64,000 bases of DNA from Aurantimonas sp036549475 (GTDB lineage: Bacteria; Pseudomonadota; Alphaproteobacteria; Rhizobiales; Rhizobiaceae), in assembly GCF_036549475.1 (NCBI RefSeq), contig NZ_JAZHLI010000019.1, positions 1 through 64,000 of the forward strand. The letters run 5' to 3'. This document shows, one piece after another, positions 34,715 to 44,064 of this stretch. The translations under genes were made by a program, and so were the position numbers. The notes under the pieces are model-generated. The model was not told the DNA's origin and ran no database searches. It worked only from the letters and a program-made list of their open reading frames with translations. Position 1 is the first letter of the stretch. Every line of letters begins with the position of its first letter.

Positions 34715-35797
34715 TCAACCATCCTCTTGATGGAGCAGGATCGTCACCCCAGACAATCCTGCTGCCAAGACCGGAAACCACGCTGCCATTACCGGTGGTA
34801 CCACGTCATTGCTTCCGAGAGCTTTCGCCAAGAACGTGACGACATAAAGCACGAATCCCGCCAATACACCGCCCGCAATCGTCCTACCAGACTGGCCCGT
34901 GCGCGAAAACCTCGTGGCGACGGTCGCGGCGAGCAAAGTCATGGCGATGAACAGCGCCGGCTGCGCCACCAGCGTGTGGTATTGCATCCGAAAAGCGTCG
35001 GTGTTGAAGCCGAGACTGGCGGCCACGTCGATCTTCGTACCCAGCTGCCAGATGGAGATCGCCTCGGGATCGGCGATCCGCTGCTCGACATATTCGGGGC
35101 GCAGGCTGGTGGGAAGCTTGTATTCGGCCGGAAATTCTGGGCGATAGCCGACCCGCGTGACCCGCGGGGCTTCCAGTGTCCAGAACCGGTCGCTCAGCAC
35201 AGCGCGGGACGCATCGATCCGCTCCTTGACGATGCCTTCGTCGTTCATGACGAAGGCCGTCACGTCGCCCAGGACCGTGCCGCTGCGCGCGACCGTCTTG
35301 GCGCCAAGGATCGACTGCACGCCGTCGCCCTCCTGGCGCAGCCACGGCACCCGATCCGAACTTGCCAAGTCGCCACCGCGGGCCAACGTGGCCTGCAGGT
35401 CCTCGGCGAGGGTCCGCGTATAGGCAGTCAGCGGATTGTAGACGAAGGTCGCCACCATCCCGATGAGAACCGATCCGACGACGAAGGGCAGAAGGATCTG
35501 CCAGATCGAGACGCCGGAGGCGCGCGCGACCACCAGCTCGAGCCGCCGGTTGAGGGTCAGGAGCGTGTAGATGGACGAAAACAGGATGATGAAGGGAAAG
35601 GCCTGCCCAATGAAGCTCGGCACCCGCAACATCGAGAACAGGGCAGCCGCCGAGAACCCCAGATCCTCGAAGCGTCCGCGCCGGCTGACCTCGATCAGGT
35701 CGATCAGATAGATCAGCGCGAAGACCGTCAGCAGCGTCGACAGGAAGCTGACGACATACATGCGCAGGAAATAGCGGTTGAGGGTCCAGTTCCTCAT
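34715..35797 (-). CDS. lptG: LPS export ABC transporter permease LptG
   Basis: One of the two permeases that pull LPS out of the inner membrane toward the LptD barrel. The 360-residue protein has three N-terminal and three C-terminal membrane helices around a periplasmic beta-jellyroll, and begins TLNRYFLRMYVVSFLSTLLTV. Its ATG overlaps the lptF stop (ATGA) and lptD follows two bases later. The LptB ATPase is not in this window. Confidence 0.95.
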   Translation of the reverse strand: MRNWTLNRYFLRMYVVSFLSTLLTVFALIYLIDLIEVSRRGRFEDLGFSAAALFSMLRVPSFIGQAFPFIILFSSIYTLLTLNRRLELVVARASGVSIWQILLPFVVGSVLIGMVATFVYNPLTAYTRTLAEDLQATLARGGDLASSDRVPWLRQEGDGVQSILGAKTVARSGTVLGDVTAFVMNDEGIVKERIDASRAVLSDRFWTLEAPRVTRVGYRPEFPAEYKLPTSLRPEYVEQRIADPEAISIWQLGTKIDVAASLGFNTDAFRMQYHTLVAQPALFIAMTLLAATVATRFSRTGQSGRTIAGGVLAGFVLYVVTFLAKALGSNDVVPPVMAAWFPVLAAGLSGVTILLHQEDG

Positions 35798-36972
35798 CGC
35801 GTGGCCTCCGCAGGCCGACGCCTGCCGGACAGTGCGGCAATGCCTTCCTGCAGGAAGGCATTTGCCTGCTGCAGCGGTGCCCAGCCGAGCATGTCGAAAT
35901 TGCGCCAGATCAACAGGCTGTTCAGCGCGATTGCCGCGAGCGGCAGAAGGTAGGCAAGCAGCACCCAGACGAAGCCCTGTTCGATCTGCGACAGCACCAC
36001 GAAGCCTGCGGCCTTGAGGCTCAGCCCGCCGCACAGGCCGATGGCCATGGCCGGCCCGGTGCCTTGCCGATTGGTCGACGGATGGCCGGCCACGACGATT
36101 GCCCACAGAACGAAGGCGATGGCAAAGAGCCAGTTGGTCATTCGGTCGGTCAGCTCCTCGGTGAAGCTGTAGGGCCGCTCCTGATAAAGCCCGTCATTGG
36201 GATCGGGCGAGATCAGTTCGGCGGTGCTGCGCTCGGATGCGCGCACCCAGCTGTTGTCGGTGGCGGGCCTCAACTCGGCGAGGTCGAAAGCATAGGTCTG
36301 AAACTGGATGACCGAGACGCTGTTGTCAGCTGTGTTGCGGCGATGCAACTGGCCGTCGAACAACAGCAGCAGCGATTGTGAATCCTGGTCGATGATCTTT
36401 GCCTCGCGGGCGAAATAGGTGAGGTCGCTCGCCGGATCGCGGGTGTCGGCAATCACCAGGCTTTTGACGGTCGCGCCATTGACGTCGCCGATGCTGATGA
36501 GGATGCCCTGCTGCACCTGCTCGAACCGGCCGGGCTTGAGAAACAGCGTGATCATGTCGGCGTTGATCGAGCGGATGCCATTCTGGAAGGCGCTCATCGA
36601 GGCGGGGCCGACGACATTGGCGATCAGCAGCATGATCAGCCCGCCAAGCAGGCCGAGGGCGATGATCGGACGGGCGATCACCTTCTGTGATGCGCCGGCC
36701 GCCGAGATGACGGCGCGTTCGGAATCGGAGTTCAGGGAGTTCAGCGCCTGGATCGCGCCGATCAGCAGGGCGAAGGGCATGACGCCGGCAGCCAGGTCCG
36801 GAAGCAACATCAGGGCGATCCAGAAGATGTTGCCGGCAGCCGACGCGCTCGTCTTCACGATGTCGATCCGCGACAGCGCCTGCACGATCCAGACGATCAG
36901 CACCAGCGAAGTCAGCGACGACGCCGCATACACGAAGGCTCGTCTGAAGATGTAGCGTTCCAGAATCGTCAT
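35794..36972 (-). CDS. lptF: LPS export ABC transporter permease LptF
   Basis: Partner of LptG. The 392-residue protein starts MTILERYIFRRAF, has the six-helix permease layout with a central periplasmic domain, and carries the family segment DLAAGVMPFALLIGAIQALNSLNSD. It is the first gene of the minus-strand envelope operon and overlaps lptG by four bases. A candidate promoter lies about 115 bases upstream. Confidence 0.95.
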   Translation of the reverse strand: MTILERYIFRRAFVYAASSLTSLVLIVWIVQALSRIDIVKTSASAAGNIFWIALMLLPDLAAGVMPFALLIGAIQALNSLNSDSERAVISAAGASQKVIARPIIALGLLGGLIMLLIANVVGPASMSAFQNGIRSINADMITLFLKPGRFEQVQQGILISIGDVNGATVKSLVIADTRDPASDLTYFAREAKIIDQDSQSLLLLFDGQLHRRNTADNSVSVIQFQTYAFDLAELRPATDNSWVRASERSTAELISPDPNDGLYQERPYSFTEELTDRMTNWLFAIAFVLWAIVVAGHPSTNRQGTGPAMAIGLCGGLSLKAAGFVVLSQIEQGFVWVLLAYLLPLAAIALNSLLIWRNFDMLGWAPLQQANAFLQEGIAALSGRRRPAEATR

Positions 36973-37086
36973 TCAGCCCCGGTACCCGTCGCTGCAGTGT
37001 GGCCCATGGCTCGCTCGATAGTCCTTGCGGCCGGCCCGGACCTGGAAAAAAGGCAGGTGGCAGTCGTCTGTCTTCTCGCGGAGAGA

Positions 37087-37115
37087 ATTATATCAGCTTG
37101 GCTAAAGAAGGGCGA
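37087..37115 (-). promoter_or_regulatory. Candidate promoter of the lptF operon
   Basis: On the minus strand a perfect TATAAT stands at 37092-37087, preceded by 17 bases and a weak -35 (TCGCCC, or TTCGCC with an 18-base spacer). It would give a leader of about 110 bases before lptF. The same 285-base gap (36973-37257) separates lptF from the divergent pepA, for which I see no clear promoter. Confidence 0.4.
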
Positions 37116-37257
37116 AGAACCATGGTGAACACGGCGTATCTTCGCTGCCGGGCCTTGCAATGCGGCCCGCCCCAACCATCATTGGCCGCGTCGCCACATG
37201 CCACCCCGCACGGCTCCGCTGTCGCGACCCGTTTTCATTCGACCTGCAGGAGACTTC

Positions 37258-38757
37258 ATGGCCAGCCTTCCATCGATCGAGTTCGTCGCCCAGGACGCGC
37301 CAGCCAAGGGGGTCGTCGTGGTCTTCTCCGGCAAGGACGCGAGCCTGCCGGCGGCCACGAGCGAGGCGATCCGGTCGCTCGTCACGCGGGCCGCCACCAT
37401 CGGGAAGTTCAAGGGCAAGCTGTTGGCCACGCTCGACCTCGTGGCACCGGCAGATGTCGATGCCGACCGGTTGCTCATCGTGGGGACCCATTCCGACAAG
37501 GAGCTGGCAGACGAGGACTGGTTGAAGCTCGGCGGCGTCATCGCCGCGCAGACCAAGGGCGCGGCGGCCGTAACGGTCCGATGCGACCGGACCGGTGGTG
37601 CGGTCTCGGCCGACGAGACGGCGATGATGGCAGCCGGCGCCAGCCTGCGTGCCTATGACTTCGATCTCTACAAGACCAAGTCTTCGCGCAAGAACGGCGA
37701 GGATGAGCCGACGATCGCCTCGACGATCACCTTTTCGGTTGCCGACGTCCCGGCGGCGAAAGAGGCCTATACCGTGCAGGAGGCCATCGCAGCGGGCACG
37801 ATGCTCGCCCGCGATCTGGTGAACGAGCCGGCCAACGTGCTGGGTCCGGTGGAATTTGCAGAACGGATCGCGGCGCTGTCGCAGCAGGGCGTGGATGTCG
37901 AGATTCTCGGCGAATCGGAATTGCGGGCGCTGAAGATGGACGCGCTGCTCGGGGTCGCGCAGGGCTCGCCGCGGCCGCCGCGGCTGGCGATCATGCGCTG
38001 GAACGGCGGTCCCGAGGACGAGGCGCCGATTGCCTTCGTCGGCAAGGGCGTGGTCTTCGACACCGGCGGCATCTCGATCAAGCCGGCCGGATCGATGGAC
38101 GAGATGAAGGGCGACATGGGCGGCGCTGCCGCAGTCGTCGGCGTGATGCGTGCCCTGGCGGGTCGGGCCGCACGGGTCAACGCCATCGGTATCGTCGGCC
38201 TTGTCGAGAACTCGGTCGACGGCAACGCCCAGCGGCCGGGCGACATCGTGACGGCGATGTCCGGCACGACGATCGAGGTGCTGAACACCGACGCCGAGGG
38301 GCGGCTCGTTCTGGCCGACGCGCTTTGGTACTGCCAGGATCGCTTCAAGCCGAAGTTCATGGTCAATCTTGCGACGCTGACCGGCGCCATCGTCGTGGCG
38401 CTCGGCAATCACCATGCCGGCCTGTTCTCCAACAATGACGAACTGTCCGACCGTCTGCTGGCCGCCGGCATCGGCACCGGCGAGAAGGTCTGGCGGCTGC
38501 CGCTGGCGCCCGAATACGACAAGATGATCGAGGGCAAGTTCGCCGACATCAAGAACATCGGCGGCGGTCGTGCGGCGGGCGCGATCACCGCGGCGCAGTT
38601 CCTGCAGCGCTTCGTCAATGACGTGCCCTGGGCGCATCTCGACGTGGCGGGCACCGCGATGGGCTCGCCGGCCAACGAGTACAACCAGTCCTGGGCCTCG
38701 GGCTTCGGCGTGCGGCTGCTCGACCGGCTGGTCTCCGACCACTACCAGGCCAGCTAG
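37258..38757 (+). CDS. pepA: Leucyl aminopeptidase (M17 family)
   Basis: A two-metal aminopeptidase that removes N-terminal residues from peptides; E. coli PepA also binds DNA. The 499-residue protein has the metal- and substrate-binding GKGVVFDTGGISIKP, MKGDMGGAAAV and the signature NTDAEGRLVLADAL from residue 343. The ATG at 37258 follows AGGAG. holC follows 14 bases after the stop, the common order in alphaproteobacteria. Confidence 0.96.
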   Translation: MASLPSIEFVAQDAPAKGVVVVFSGKDASLPAATSEAIRSLVTRAATIGKFKGKLLATLDLVAPADVDADRLLIVGTHSDKELADEDWLKLGGVIAAQTKGAAAVTVRCDRTGGAVSADETAMMAAGASLRAYDFDLYKTKSSRKNGEDEPTIASTITFSVADVPAAKEAYTVQEAIAAGTMLARDLVNEPANVLGPVEFAERIAALSQQGVDVEILGESELRALKMDALLGVAQGSPRPPRLAIMRWNGGPEDEAPIAFVGKGVVFDTGGISIKPAGSMDEMKGDMGGAAAVVGVMRALAGRAARVNAIGIVGLVENSVDGNAQRPGDIVTAMSGTTIEVLNTDAEGRLVLADALWYCQDRFKPKFMVNLATLTGAIVVALGNHHAGLFSNNDELSDRLLAAGIGTGEKVWRLPLAPEYDKMIEGKFADIKNIGGGRAAGAITAAQFLQRFVNDVPWAHLDVAGTAMGSPANEYNQSWASGFGVRLLDRLVSDHYQAS

Positions 38758-38771
38758 GAGAGGGGGCCTCC

Positions 38772-39221
38772 ATGACCGAGGTCCTGTTCTACCATCTGAC
38801 CCAGAGCCGGCTCGAGGAGGCGTTGCCCGACCTCCTCGAGAAGAGCCTGGGGAAAGGATGGCGGGTGGTCGTGCAGTTCACGTCCGAAGAGCGCCGCGAC
38901 GCGCTCGACCATCATCTCTGGGTCTACCGGGACGAGAGCTTTCTGCCCCACGGCAGCGATGGCGAGAGCGGGGCGCCGCAGCCAATCCTCCTGACCGTCG
39001 AGGCGGAGCAGAAGGCGAACGCCCCGCAGGTCAGGTTCCTGGTGGAAGGTGCCGTGCCGACCAGCCTGGAAGGCTATGAGCGGGCCGTCTATCTCTTCGA
39101 CGGCCACGATGCCGAACAGGTGGAACTGGCACGATTGCGGTGGAAGGTGGAGAAGGCGGCGGGCCACGCCGTCACCTACTGGCAGCAGAACGACGATCGC
39201 CGCTGGATCAAGAAGGCCTGA
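38772..39221 (+). CDS. holC: DNA polymerase III chi subunit
   Basis: The chi subunit links the clamp loader to single-strand-binding protein. The 149-residue protein starts TEVLFYHLTQSRLEEALPDLLEK and has the later segments DESFLPHG and YERAVYLFDGHD typical of HolC. It is co-transcribed with pepA (14-base gap, GGAGAGGGGG upstream). Confidence 0.95.
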   Translation: MTEVLFYHLTQSRLEEALPDLLEKSLGKGWRVVVQFTSEERRDALDHHLWVYRDESFLPHGSDGESGAPQPILLTVEAEQKANAPQVRFLVEGAVPTSLEGYERAVYLFDGHDAEQVELARLRWKVEKAAGHAVTYWQQNDDRRWIKKA

Positions 39222-39240
39222 TGCCCGGAGCGTCCCGGGT

Positions 39241-39984
39241 TCAGCGACGGGCGCTTTGACCCATGATTTCGCGCCCGTGATCGCGTCGCTGCGCCGGGGA
39301 CGGCCGTTCCGCCGGTACGGTGTTGGACCAGCGAAGCGTCACGCCAAACCAGCGCGGTTGCAGGTGGATCACCACGGCAAAGGCCAAGAGATTGGCAAAG
39401 GCGGCAAGTTCCATCGTTTCCTCGACCCACACGGCGATATTCGCCTCGGCCAGTTCGGCGATAACGAGAAAGAGGGTCGAGAAGCCCACCGGCACGAGCC
39501 AGAACAGGCTGAGTTCGCGGATGTGGCGGGCCAGCCGCACACGGCGGTAGAGCAGGAGGGCAACGGCAACGACCGCCATCGCCAGCGGAATCAGATCCTT
39601 CGAGGTGGCGGTCAGGCAGGGGCCACCCGTGTAGAAGTCGCTGGTGCAACTCGACGTCTCGCGCAGCAGGGCCATGGAACTGCCGAAGCTGCCGAGCAGC
39701 GTCACGTAGAAGATCTCGAAATCGAAGCGTAACGCCGCGAGGAAAAAGACGAGCGCAGCCAGGGCGATCGTCCCGGCCTGGAGCAGTTCGTGCGGACTGT
39801 TCTCCGCCATCGCCGCAGCGCCAGAGTCGGAGCCCATCAGCAGGACACTGAAGCCGATCGCGGCTAGCACCGACAGGCCGGCGATCAAGGAGAAGACCGC
39901 TGACTGGCGCCAGTGCATGCGGCGCCGAACGACCTGCAGGAGGTCCGTGACATTCCCGGACAGTCGGGCATGGGCAAGGGGCAT
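39241..39984 (-). CDS. Membrane protein of unknown function
   Basis: A protein of about 247 residues (from the ATG at 39984) with six hydrophobic segments. The fifth is followed by an acidic stretch AVWVEETMELAAF just before a final membrane helix. I do not recognise the family with certainty. The frame is open to an ATG at 40092, adding 36 residues rich in Arg; neither start has a good ribosome-binding site. It converges with holC, 19 bases apart. Confidence 0.6.
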   Translation of the reverse strand: MPLAHARLSGNVTDLLQVVRRRMHWRQSAVFSLIAGLSVLAAIGFSVLLMGSDSGAAAMAENSPHELLQAGTIALAALVFFLAALRFDFEIFYVTLLGSFGSSMALLRETSSCTSDFYTGGPCLTATSKDLIPLAMAVVAVALLLYRRVRLARHIRELSLFWLVPVGFSTLFLVIAELAEANIAVWVEETMELAAFANLLAFAVVIHLQPRWFGVTLRWSNTVPAERPSPAQRRDHGREIMGQSARR

Positions 39985-40098
39985 GGGAAACGCTTTTCTG
40001 ACGCGCACCCGATCTGTGCCGCCGGAGCGACGAGTATCGAGAGGGCGAACTTCGCAAACGGGACGCTGCAGAGCGGCAAGGATGACAGCCATGCTGCC

Positions 40099-40115
40099 AG
40101 CGGTTTGGAACCGCT
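40099..40115. promoter_or_regulatory. Palindrome upstream of the membrane-protein gene
   Basis: AGCGGTT-TGG-AACCGCT is a seven-base inverted repeat with a three-base centre. It lies 115 bases before the ATG at 39984 and directly before the alternative ATG at 40092. It could be an operator site or a small hairpin; there is no T run. No regulator gene is adjacent. Confidence 0.3.
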
Positions 40116-40220
40116 TACGTTTGCGTGCCTGATGTCATTTTCATGACGGGAGCGCAACGATGCGAATGCGCCTCGCCGGAGACTCTCCGTTCACACGTCC
40201 GAGCCTACGTCGATGGCGCG

Positions 40221-42134
40221 CTATTCTGCCGCCATCGCCGAATCGTGCTCCGCTGTCAGCGCGAGCCAGTCTTCCTCGCAGGACGCCAGGGTCTTGGCGG
40301 CTGCGGCACGCTGCTTGTTGAGCTCGCTCGCCTTGCCCGGATTGCTCGTGTAGAGGGCCGGATCGCCGAGCTTCTCGTCGAGCCCCTCGATGGTCTTCTG
40401 CAACCGCGAGATCTGGATTTCGAGCTGGCTGATCTTCTGCTTGAGCGGCTTCAGGGCGTCGCGGCGTTCGGCGGCCAGACGGCGCTGATCCATCTTGGAG
40501 ACCGGTGCAGGGGCCGGTGGTGCGGTATCGCCGCCGCTGCCGGCTGCCGGGGCGTCGCTCCCCTTGGTGACGCCGGACAGGACCAGCTTCTTGTAGTCTT
40601 CCAGATCGCCGTCATAGCGGGATACCGTTCCGTCGGCGACGATCCATAGGCGGTCCATCGTGGCCTCGACCATGTGGCGGTCATGGCTGATCAGGATGAC
40701 GGCGCCCGGATAGTCGTTGAGCGCCCGCACCAAGCTCTCGCGTGCTTCGATGTCGAGATGGTTGGTCGGCTCGTCGAGGATCAGGAGGTTGGGCGCATCC
40801 AGCGTCGCCAGGCCCATCAGCAGGCGTGCCTTCTCGCCGCCGGACAGCATGTCGGCGGCCGTGTCCATCTTCTGGGTCGGCAGGCCCATCCGGGCCACCT
40901 TGGCGCGCACCTTCGGCTCGGTCGCGTCGGGCATCAGGCGCCGCACATGCTGCACGGCGCTCTCTGCCGGCCGCAGATCGTCGATCTGGTGCTGCGCGAA
41001 GAACGCAATCTTTAACCCCGGCGCGCGGGTAATGGTGCCGCTCTGCTCCTTCAGACGCTGGGCGAGCAGCTTGGCGAATGTGGACTTGCCGTTGCCGTTC
41101 TGGCCGAGCAGCGCGATCCGGTCCTCCGTGTCGATCCGCAGGTCGAGGCCGGACAGGATCGGCCGTCCGGGCTCGTAGCCGACGGTGACATGCTCCATGC
41201 GGATGATGGGGGAGGCGGCCTGCTTCTCGGGCGCCTCGAAGACGAAGGGGGTGACGTGCTCCTCGACGATGCCCTGCAGCGGCTGCATGCGCTCCAGCGC
41301 CTTCAGGCGCGACTGCGCCTGCCGCGCCTTGGATGCCTTGGCGCGAAAGCGCTCGACGAAGGCTTCCATGTGCTTCTTCGCGGCTTCCTGCTTGGTGATC
41401 GACTTCTGCAGGAGCTCGAGCTTCTCGGCCCGCTGGCGCTCGAACTGGTCGTAGTCGCCGCGATAGAAGACGAGTTTCTGCTGGTCGAGATGCACGATCG
41501 AATTGACCGCATTGTTCAGGACGTCGCGATCATGGCTGATGACGATCACGGTATAGGGATAGCGTGAGACGAAATTCTCGAGCCAGAGCGTGCCTTCCAG
41601 ATCGAGATAGTTGGTTGGCTCGTCGAGGAGCAGCAGGTCGGGCCGCGAGAACAGGACGGCCGCCAGCGCGACGCGCATCCGCCAGCCGCCGGAGAAGGAC
41701 GATGCCGGCCGCGCCTGCGCAGTCATGTCGAAGCCGAGGCCCGACAGGATCGACGAGGCGCGGGCCTCGGCCGAATGGGCCTCGATATCGGCCAGGCGCG
41801 TATGGATGTCGGCAATGCGGTGCGGGTCCGTCGCGGTCTCGGCCTCCGCCAGGAGATCCACCCGCTCCTTGTCGGCCGCGAGCACGATCTCGATGAGCGA
41901 GTCTTCGGTGCCGGGCGCTTCCTGGGCGACCTGCCCGAGGCGGGTGTTCTTCGGGTAGCTGACCTCGCCGGTTTCGGCGGCCAGTTCCCCGGTGATGACC
42001 CGGAACAATGTCGACTTGCCCGCGCCGTTGCGACCGACGAGGCCAACCTTGCTGCCGGCCGGCAGCGAGAGGCTGGCCTTGTCGATGAGAAGGCGTCCGG
42101 CGACGCGCGCGGAAAGATTGGTGATCTGAAGCAT
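40221..42134 (-). CDS. ABC-F family ATPase (YheS/Uup type)
   Basis: A soluble protein of 637 residues with two ATPase domains and no membrane part, so it is not a transporter; ABC-F proteins act on the ribosome. Domain one has Walker A GRNGAGKST at residues 34-42 and the signature FSGGWRMR; domain two has GQNGNGKST and LSGGEKAR. The linker (AKKHMEAFVERFRAKASKA) and a C-terminal coiled coil (KQKISQLEIQISRLQ) are typical. The ATG at 42134 begins exactly at MLQITNL. Which ABC-F subgroup it belongs to needs a tree; it is not near any antibiotic gene, so a housekeeping role is likely. Confidence 0.9.
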   Translation of the reverse strand: MLQITNLSARVAGRLLIDKASLSLPAGSKVGLVGRNGAGKSTLFRVITGELAAETGEVSYPKNTRLGQVAQEAPGTEDSLIEIVLAADKERVDLLAEAETATDPHRIADIHTRLADIEAHSAEARASSILSGLGFDMTAQARPASSFSGGWRMRVALAAVLFSRPDLLLLDEPTNYLDLEGTLWLENFVSRYPYTVIVISHDRDVLNNAVNSIVHLDQQKLVFYRGDYDQFERQRAEKLELLQKSITKQEAAKKHMEAFVERFRAKASKARQAQSRLKALERMQPLQGIVEEHVTPFVFEAPEKQAASPIIRMEHVTVGYEPGRPILSGLDLRIDTEDRIALLGQNGNGKSTFAKLLAQRLKEQSGTITRAPGLKIAFFAQHQIDDLRPAESAVQHVRRLMPDATEPKVRAKVARMGLPTQKMDTAADMLSGGEKARLLMGLATLDAPNLLILDEPTNHLDIEARESLVRALNDYPGAVILISHDRHMVEATMDRLWIVADGTVSRYDGDLEDYKKLVLSGVTKGSDAPAAGSGGDTAPPAPAPVSKMDQRRLAAERRDALKPLKQKISQLEIQISRLQKTIEGLDEKLGDPALYTSNPGKASELNKQRAAAAKTLASCEEDWLALTAEHDSAMAAE

Positions 42135-42243
42135 GCGGCAGCTTTTGCCACGCCGTGACGCAGTGCGGAAGGGGATGTGGAAAGACAGTTGCCGGCAAGG
42201 GGCAGAGACAGGGGCGCTGAGGGGCCCGTCGGCCCCCAAGATG

Positions 42244-42753
42244 CTACCCCCGGCCGGCTTCCCGCTGGAAAGCGATCAGGTCGAAGCTCGGAGCGTCGCG
42301 AGCAAATCCGGTAAGGATTGCATGGGCCTGGCCCCGATGATGAGTCTGATGATTCAACATATTGAGGAGCGCCCCGCCGAGAACCTGCGTGAACTCCTGC
42401 GTTCCCGAAATCGTGCGATAGGTGAAGTCATCGGCGAGGTCGGTGTCGGCCAACCCGTCCACCCAGCCGATGATCCGCGCATCCTCGGCCTGCCTTGCCA
42501 ACTGCAGTCCGGTGAGATCGGGAAACAGGATGGCATCGAGACGGTCGGGCCCGTCGCCGGATCCGGTGAAACGGCGCATCCAGATCCGGACGGCGACCAG
42601 GATGTGATTGAGGGTTCCCAGCATGGAGCGGAAGAACACGCCGAGGTCGGCGCGGACCTCCTTTTCGGTCAACCCGGCAGCGGCGACATAGAGGCGCTCG
42701 TTGCACCAGCGATTGTAGCCGGCGAACACGCGGGCCGTGTTTGTCGAAAGCAT
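42244..42753 (-). CDS. DinB family protein
   Basis: A 169-residue four-helix protein with the metal triad of the DinB fold: H50, H135 and H139 (the last two in LNHQTHHRGQAH). DinB-like proteins include metal-dependent thiol transferases and damage-inducible proteins; the reaction here is unknown. The ATG at 42753 follows GGAG. Its start is 195 bases from the divergent ndk gene. Confidence 0.88.
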   Translation of the reverse strand: MLSTNTARVFAGYNRWCNERLYVAAAGLTEKEVRADLGVFFRSMLGTLNHILVAVRIWMRRFTGSGDGPDRLDAILFPDLTGLQLARQAEDARIIGWVDGLADTDLADDFTYRTISGTQEFTQVLGGALLNMLNHQTHHRGQAHAILTGFARDAPSFDLIAFQREAGRG

Positions 42754-42880
42754 CTGGGACTCCGGCAAGTGACGGGGCTTTGCGCGCCGCTGAGAAGCCG
42801 AGAATTTCGCGACCCGCCCGCATTGGCAAGATGTCAGTCCCGGATTCCGGCAGGGGCGGTGTTCTGGCCGCTGCAACGCC

Positions 42881-42909
42881 TTGCTCCTGTGGGGACGCGT
42901 CGCTATAGG
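42881..42909 (+). promoter_or_regulatory. Candidate promoter of ndk
   Basis: TTGCTC (42881-42886), a 17-base spacer and TATAGG (42904-42909, within GCTATAGG, close to the alphaproteobacterial CTATAT -10 form). It lies about 40 bases before the ndk ATG. This is a pattern match only. Confidence 0.4.
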
Positions 42910-42948
42910 TCGCCCACTTTCCCCGATCCAATCGAAAAGGACTAGGAC

Positions 42949-43371
42949 ATGGCGGTCGAACGCACGTTCTCTATGATCAAACCCGACGCGACGCGTCGCA
43001 ACATGACTGGCGCGATCACCGCCATGCTGGAAGAGGCCGGCCTGACGGTCGTGGCGTCGCGCCGCGTGTGGATGAGCCGCCGCGAGGCCGAGGGCTTCTA
43101 CGCGGTCCACAAGGAGCGTCCGTTCTTCGGCGAGCTGGTCGAGTCGATGTCGTCGGGCCCGACGGTCGTCCAGGTGCTGCAGGGCGAGAATGCCATTGCG
43201 CGCAACCGCGAAGTGATGGGCGCGACCAATCCGTCCGACGCGGCCGACGGCACCATCCGAAAGGCCTTCGCCCTGTCGATCGGCGAGAACTCGGTGCATG
43301 GCTCCGACGCGCCGGAGACGGCCGCGCAGGAAATCGCCTACTGGTTCTCCGAGACCGAAATCGTCGGCTGA
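42949..43371 (+). CDS. ndk: Nucleoside diphosphate kinase
   Basis: Balances nucleoside triphosphates through a phosphohistidine intermediate. The 140-residue protein has TFSMIKPDA, NxxVHGSD with the catalytic H117, and the segment GPTVVQVLQGENAI. The ATG at 42949 follows AAAAGGA. It is a single-gene unit with its own candidate promoter and terminator. Confidence 0.97.
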   Translation: MAVERTFSMIKPDATRRNMTGAITAMLEEAGLTVVASRRVWMSRREAEGFYAVHKERPFFGELVESMSSGPTVVQVLQGENAIARNREVMGATNPSDAADGTIRKAFALSIGENSVHGSDAPETAAQEIAYWFSETEIVG

Positions 43372-43397
43372 ACCGTCTCAGCCCACCGCTATCGATG

Positions 43398-43425
43398 CAA
43401 AGGGAGGCCACTGAGCCTCCCTTTG
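43398..43425 (+). terminator. Terminator of ndk
   Basis: An 11-pair stem CAAAGGGAGGC / GCCTCCCTTTG with a six-base loop begins 27 bases after the ndk stop; T-rich sequence follows. It also lies just behind the 3' end of the minus-strand CBS-domain locus and could serve both directions. Confidence 0.75.
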
Positions 43426-43440
43426 TCGTTTCGGGCGTCC

Positions 43441-43560
43441 TCAGCTTCCGAAATACGCGGTGAGGACGACGATCAGGATGATCGTGTAGAGCAGGACACT
43501 GCCGGCCACGAGCATGATCTGGTAGTTGCGGCCGAACGTCGACCGGGTGATCTCGCCGGC
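43441..43560 (-). other. Post-stop open frame encoding one membrane segment
   Basis: Directly after the TAA of the CBS-domain gene (43563-43561), in the same frame, 39 sense codons follow before a TGA. They encode GEITRSTFGRNYQ and then a clear membrane helix (MLVAGSVLLYTIILIVVL) ending AYFGS. The only ATG inside (43515) would give 24 residues and has no ribosome-binding site. It may be the decayed or read-through C-terminus of the CBS protein, the tail of a lost gene, or a tiny membrane protein. Confidence 0.4.
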
Positions 43561-43962
43561 TTAATACAAAAGGTTCGGCCAAGTGTACGAGACGAAATCG
43601 CCCTGCGTCATGACCGAGATGACCTTGCCGTGCTCGTCGACGATCGGCAGCCGGCGAAAACGCTCGTTCGACATGATCGGCATCCATTCGATCAGGTCGT
43701 CGTCGGCCTTCGCTACGCGCACGCCGGCGGTCATGATCTCGGACAGGCGGGTCGTCGCCGGATCGCGCTTCTCGGCCACGAGCCGGTTGAGGATGTCGCG
43801 CTCGGTCACGACACCGAGAAGCTTTTCCTCACCGTCGATGATCATGACCGATCCGATGTTCCGCTTGGCCATCTGCGTGGCCGCCTCGATTACCGGAATG
43901 TCCGGGCCGAAGCTGAGCGGTTTCGGTTTGTCGCGAAACTCCGGCCGATCCCCGATCTTCAT
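43561..43962 (-). CDS. CBS-domain pair protein
   Basis: A soluble protein of 133 residues made of two CBS motifs (IEAATQMAKRNIGSVMIID to VVTERDIL, then DLIEWMPIMSNERFRRLPIVDEHGKVISVMTQGDFV). CBS pairs usually bind adenine nucleotides and act as energy or redox sensors. The ATG at 43962 has GGAGGAG at good distance; a longer frame from 44004 is less likely. It stops at TAA 43563-43561, after which the same frame continues with a membrane segment. Confidence 0.88.
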   Translation of the reverse strand: MKIGDRPEFRDKPKPLSFGPDIPVIEAATQMAKRNIGSVMIIDGEEKLLGVVTERDILNRLVAEKRDPATTRLSEIMTAGVRVAKADDDLIEWMPIMSNERFRRLPIVDEHGKVISVMTQGDFVSYTWPNLLY

Positions 43963-44064
43963 GACGGTGCTCCTCCCACGCAAGATCGTGGAAGTGTAAA
44001 CCAAACATGACAGGTGGGAAGCTGCCCGGTGTCGGGCGGCTGACGGTGCGGCGCGCGATGATGC

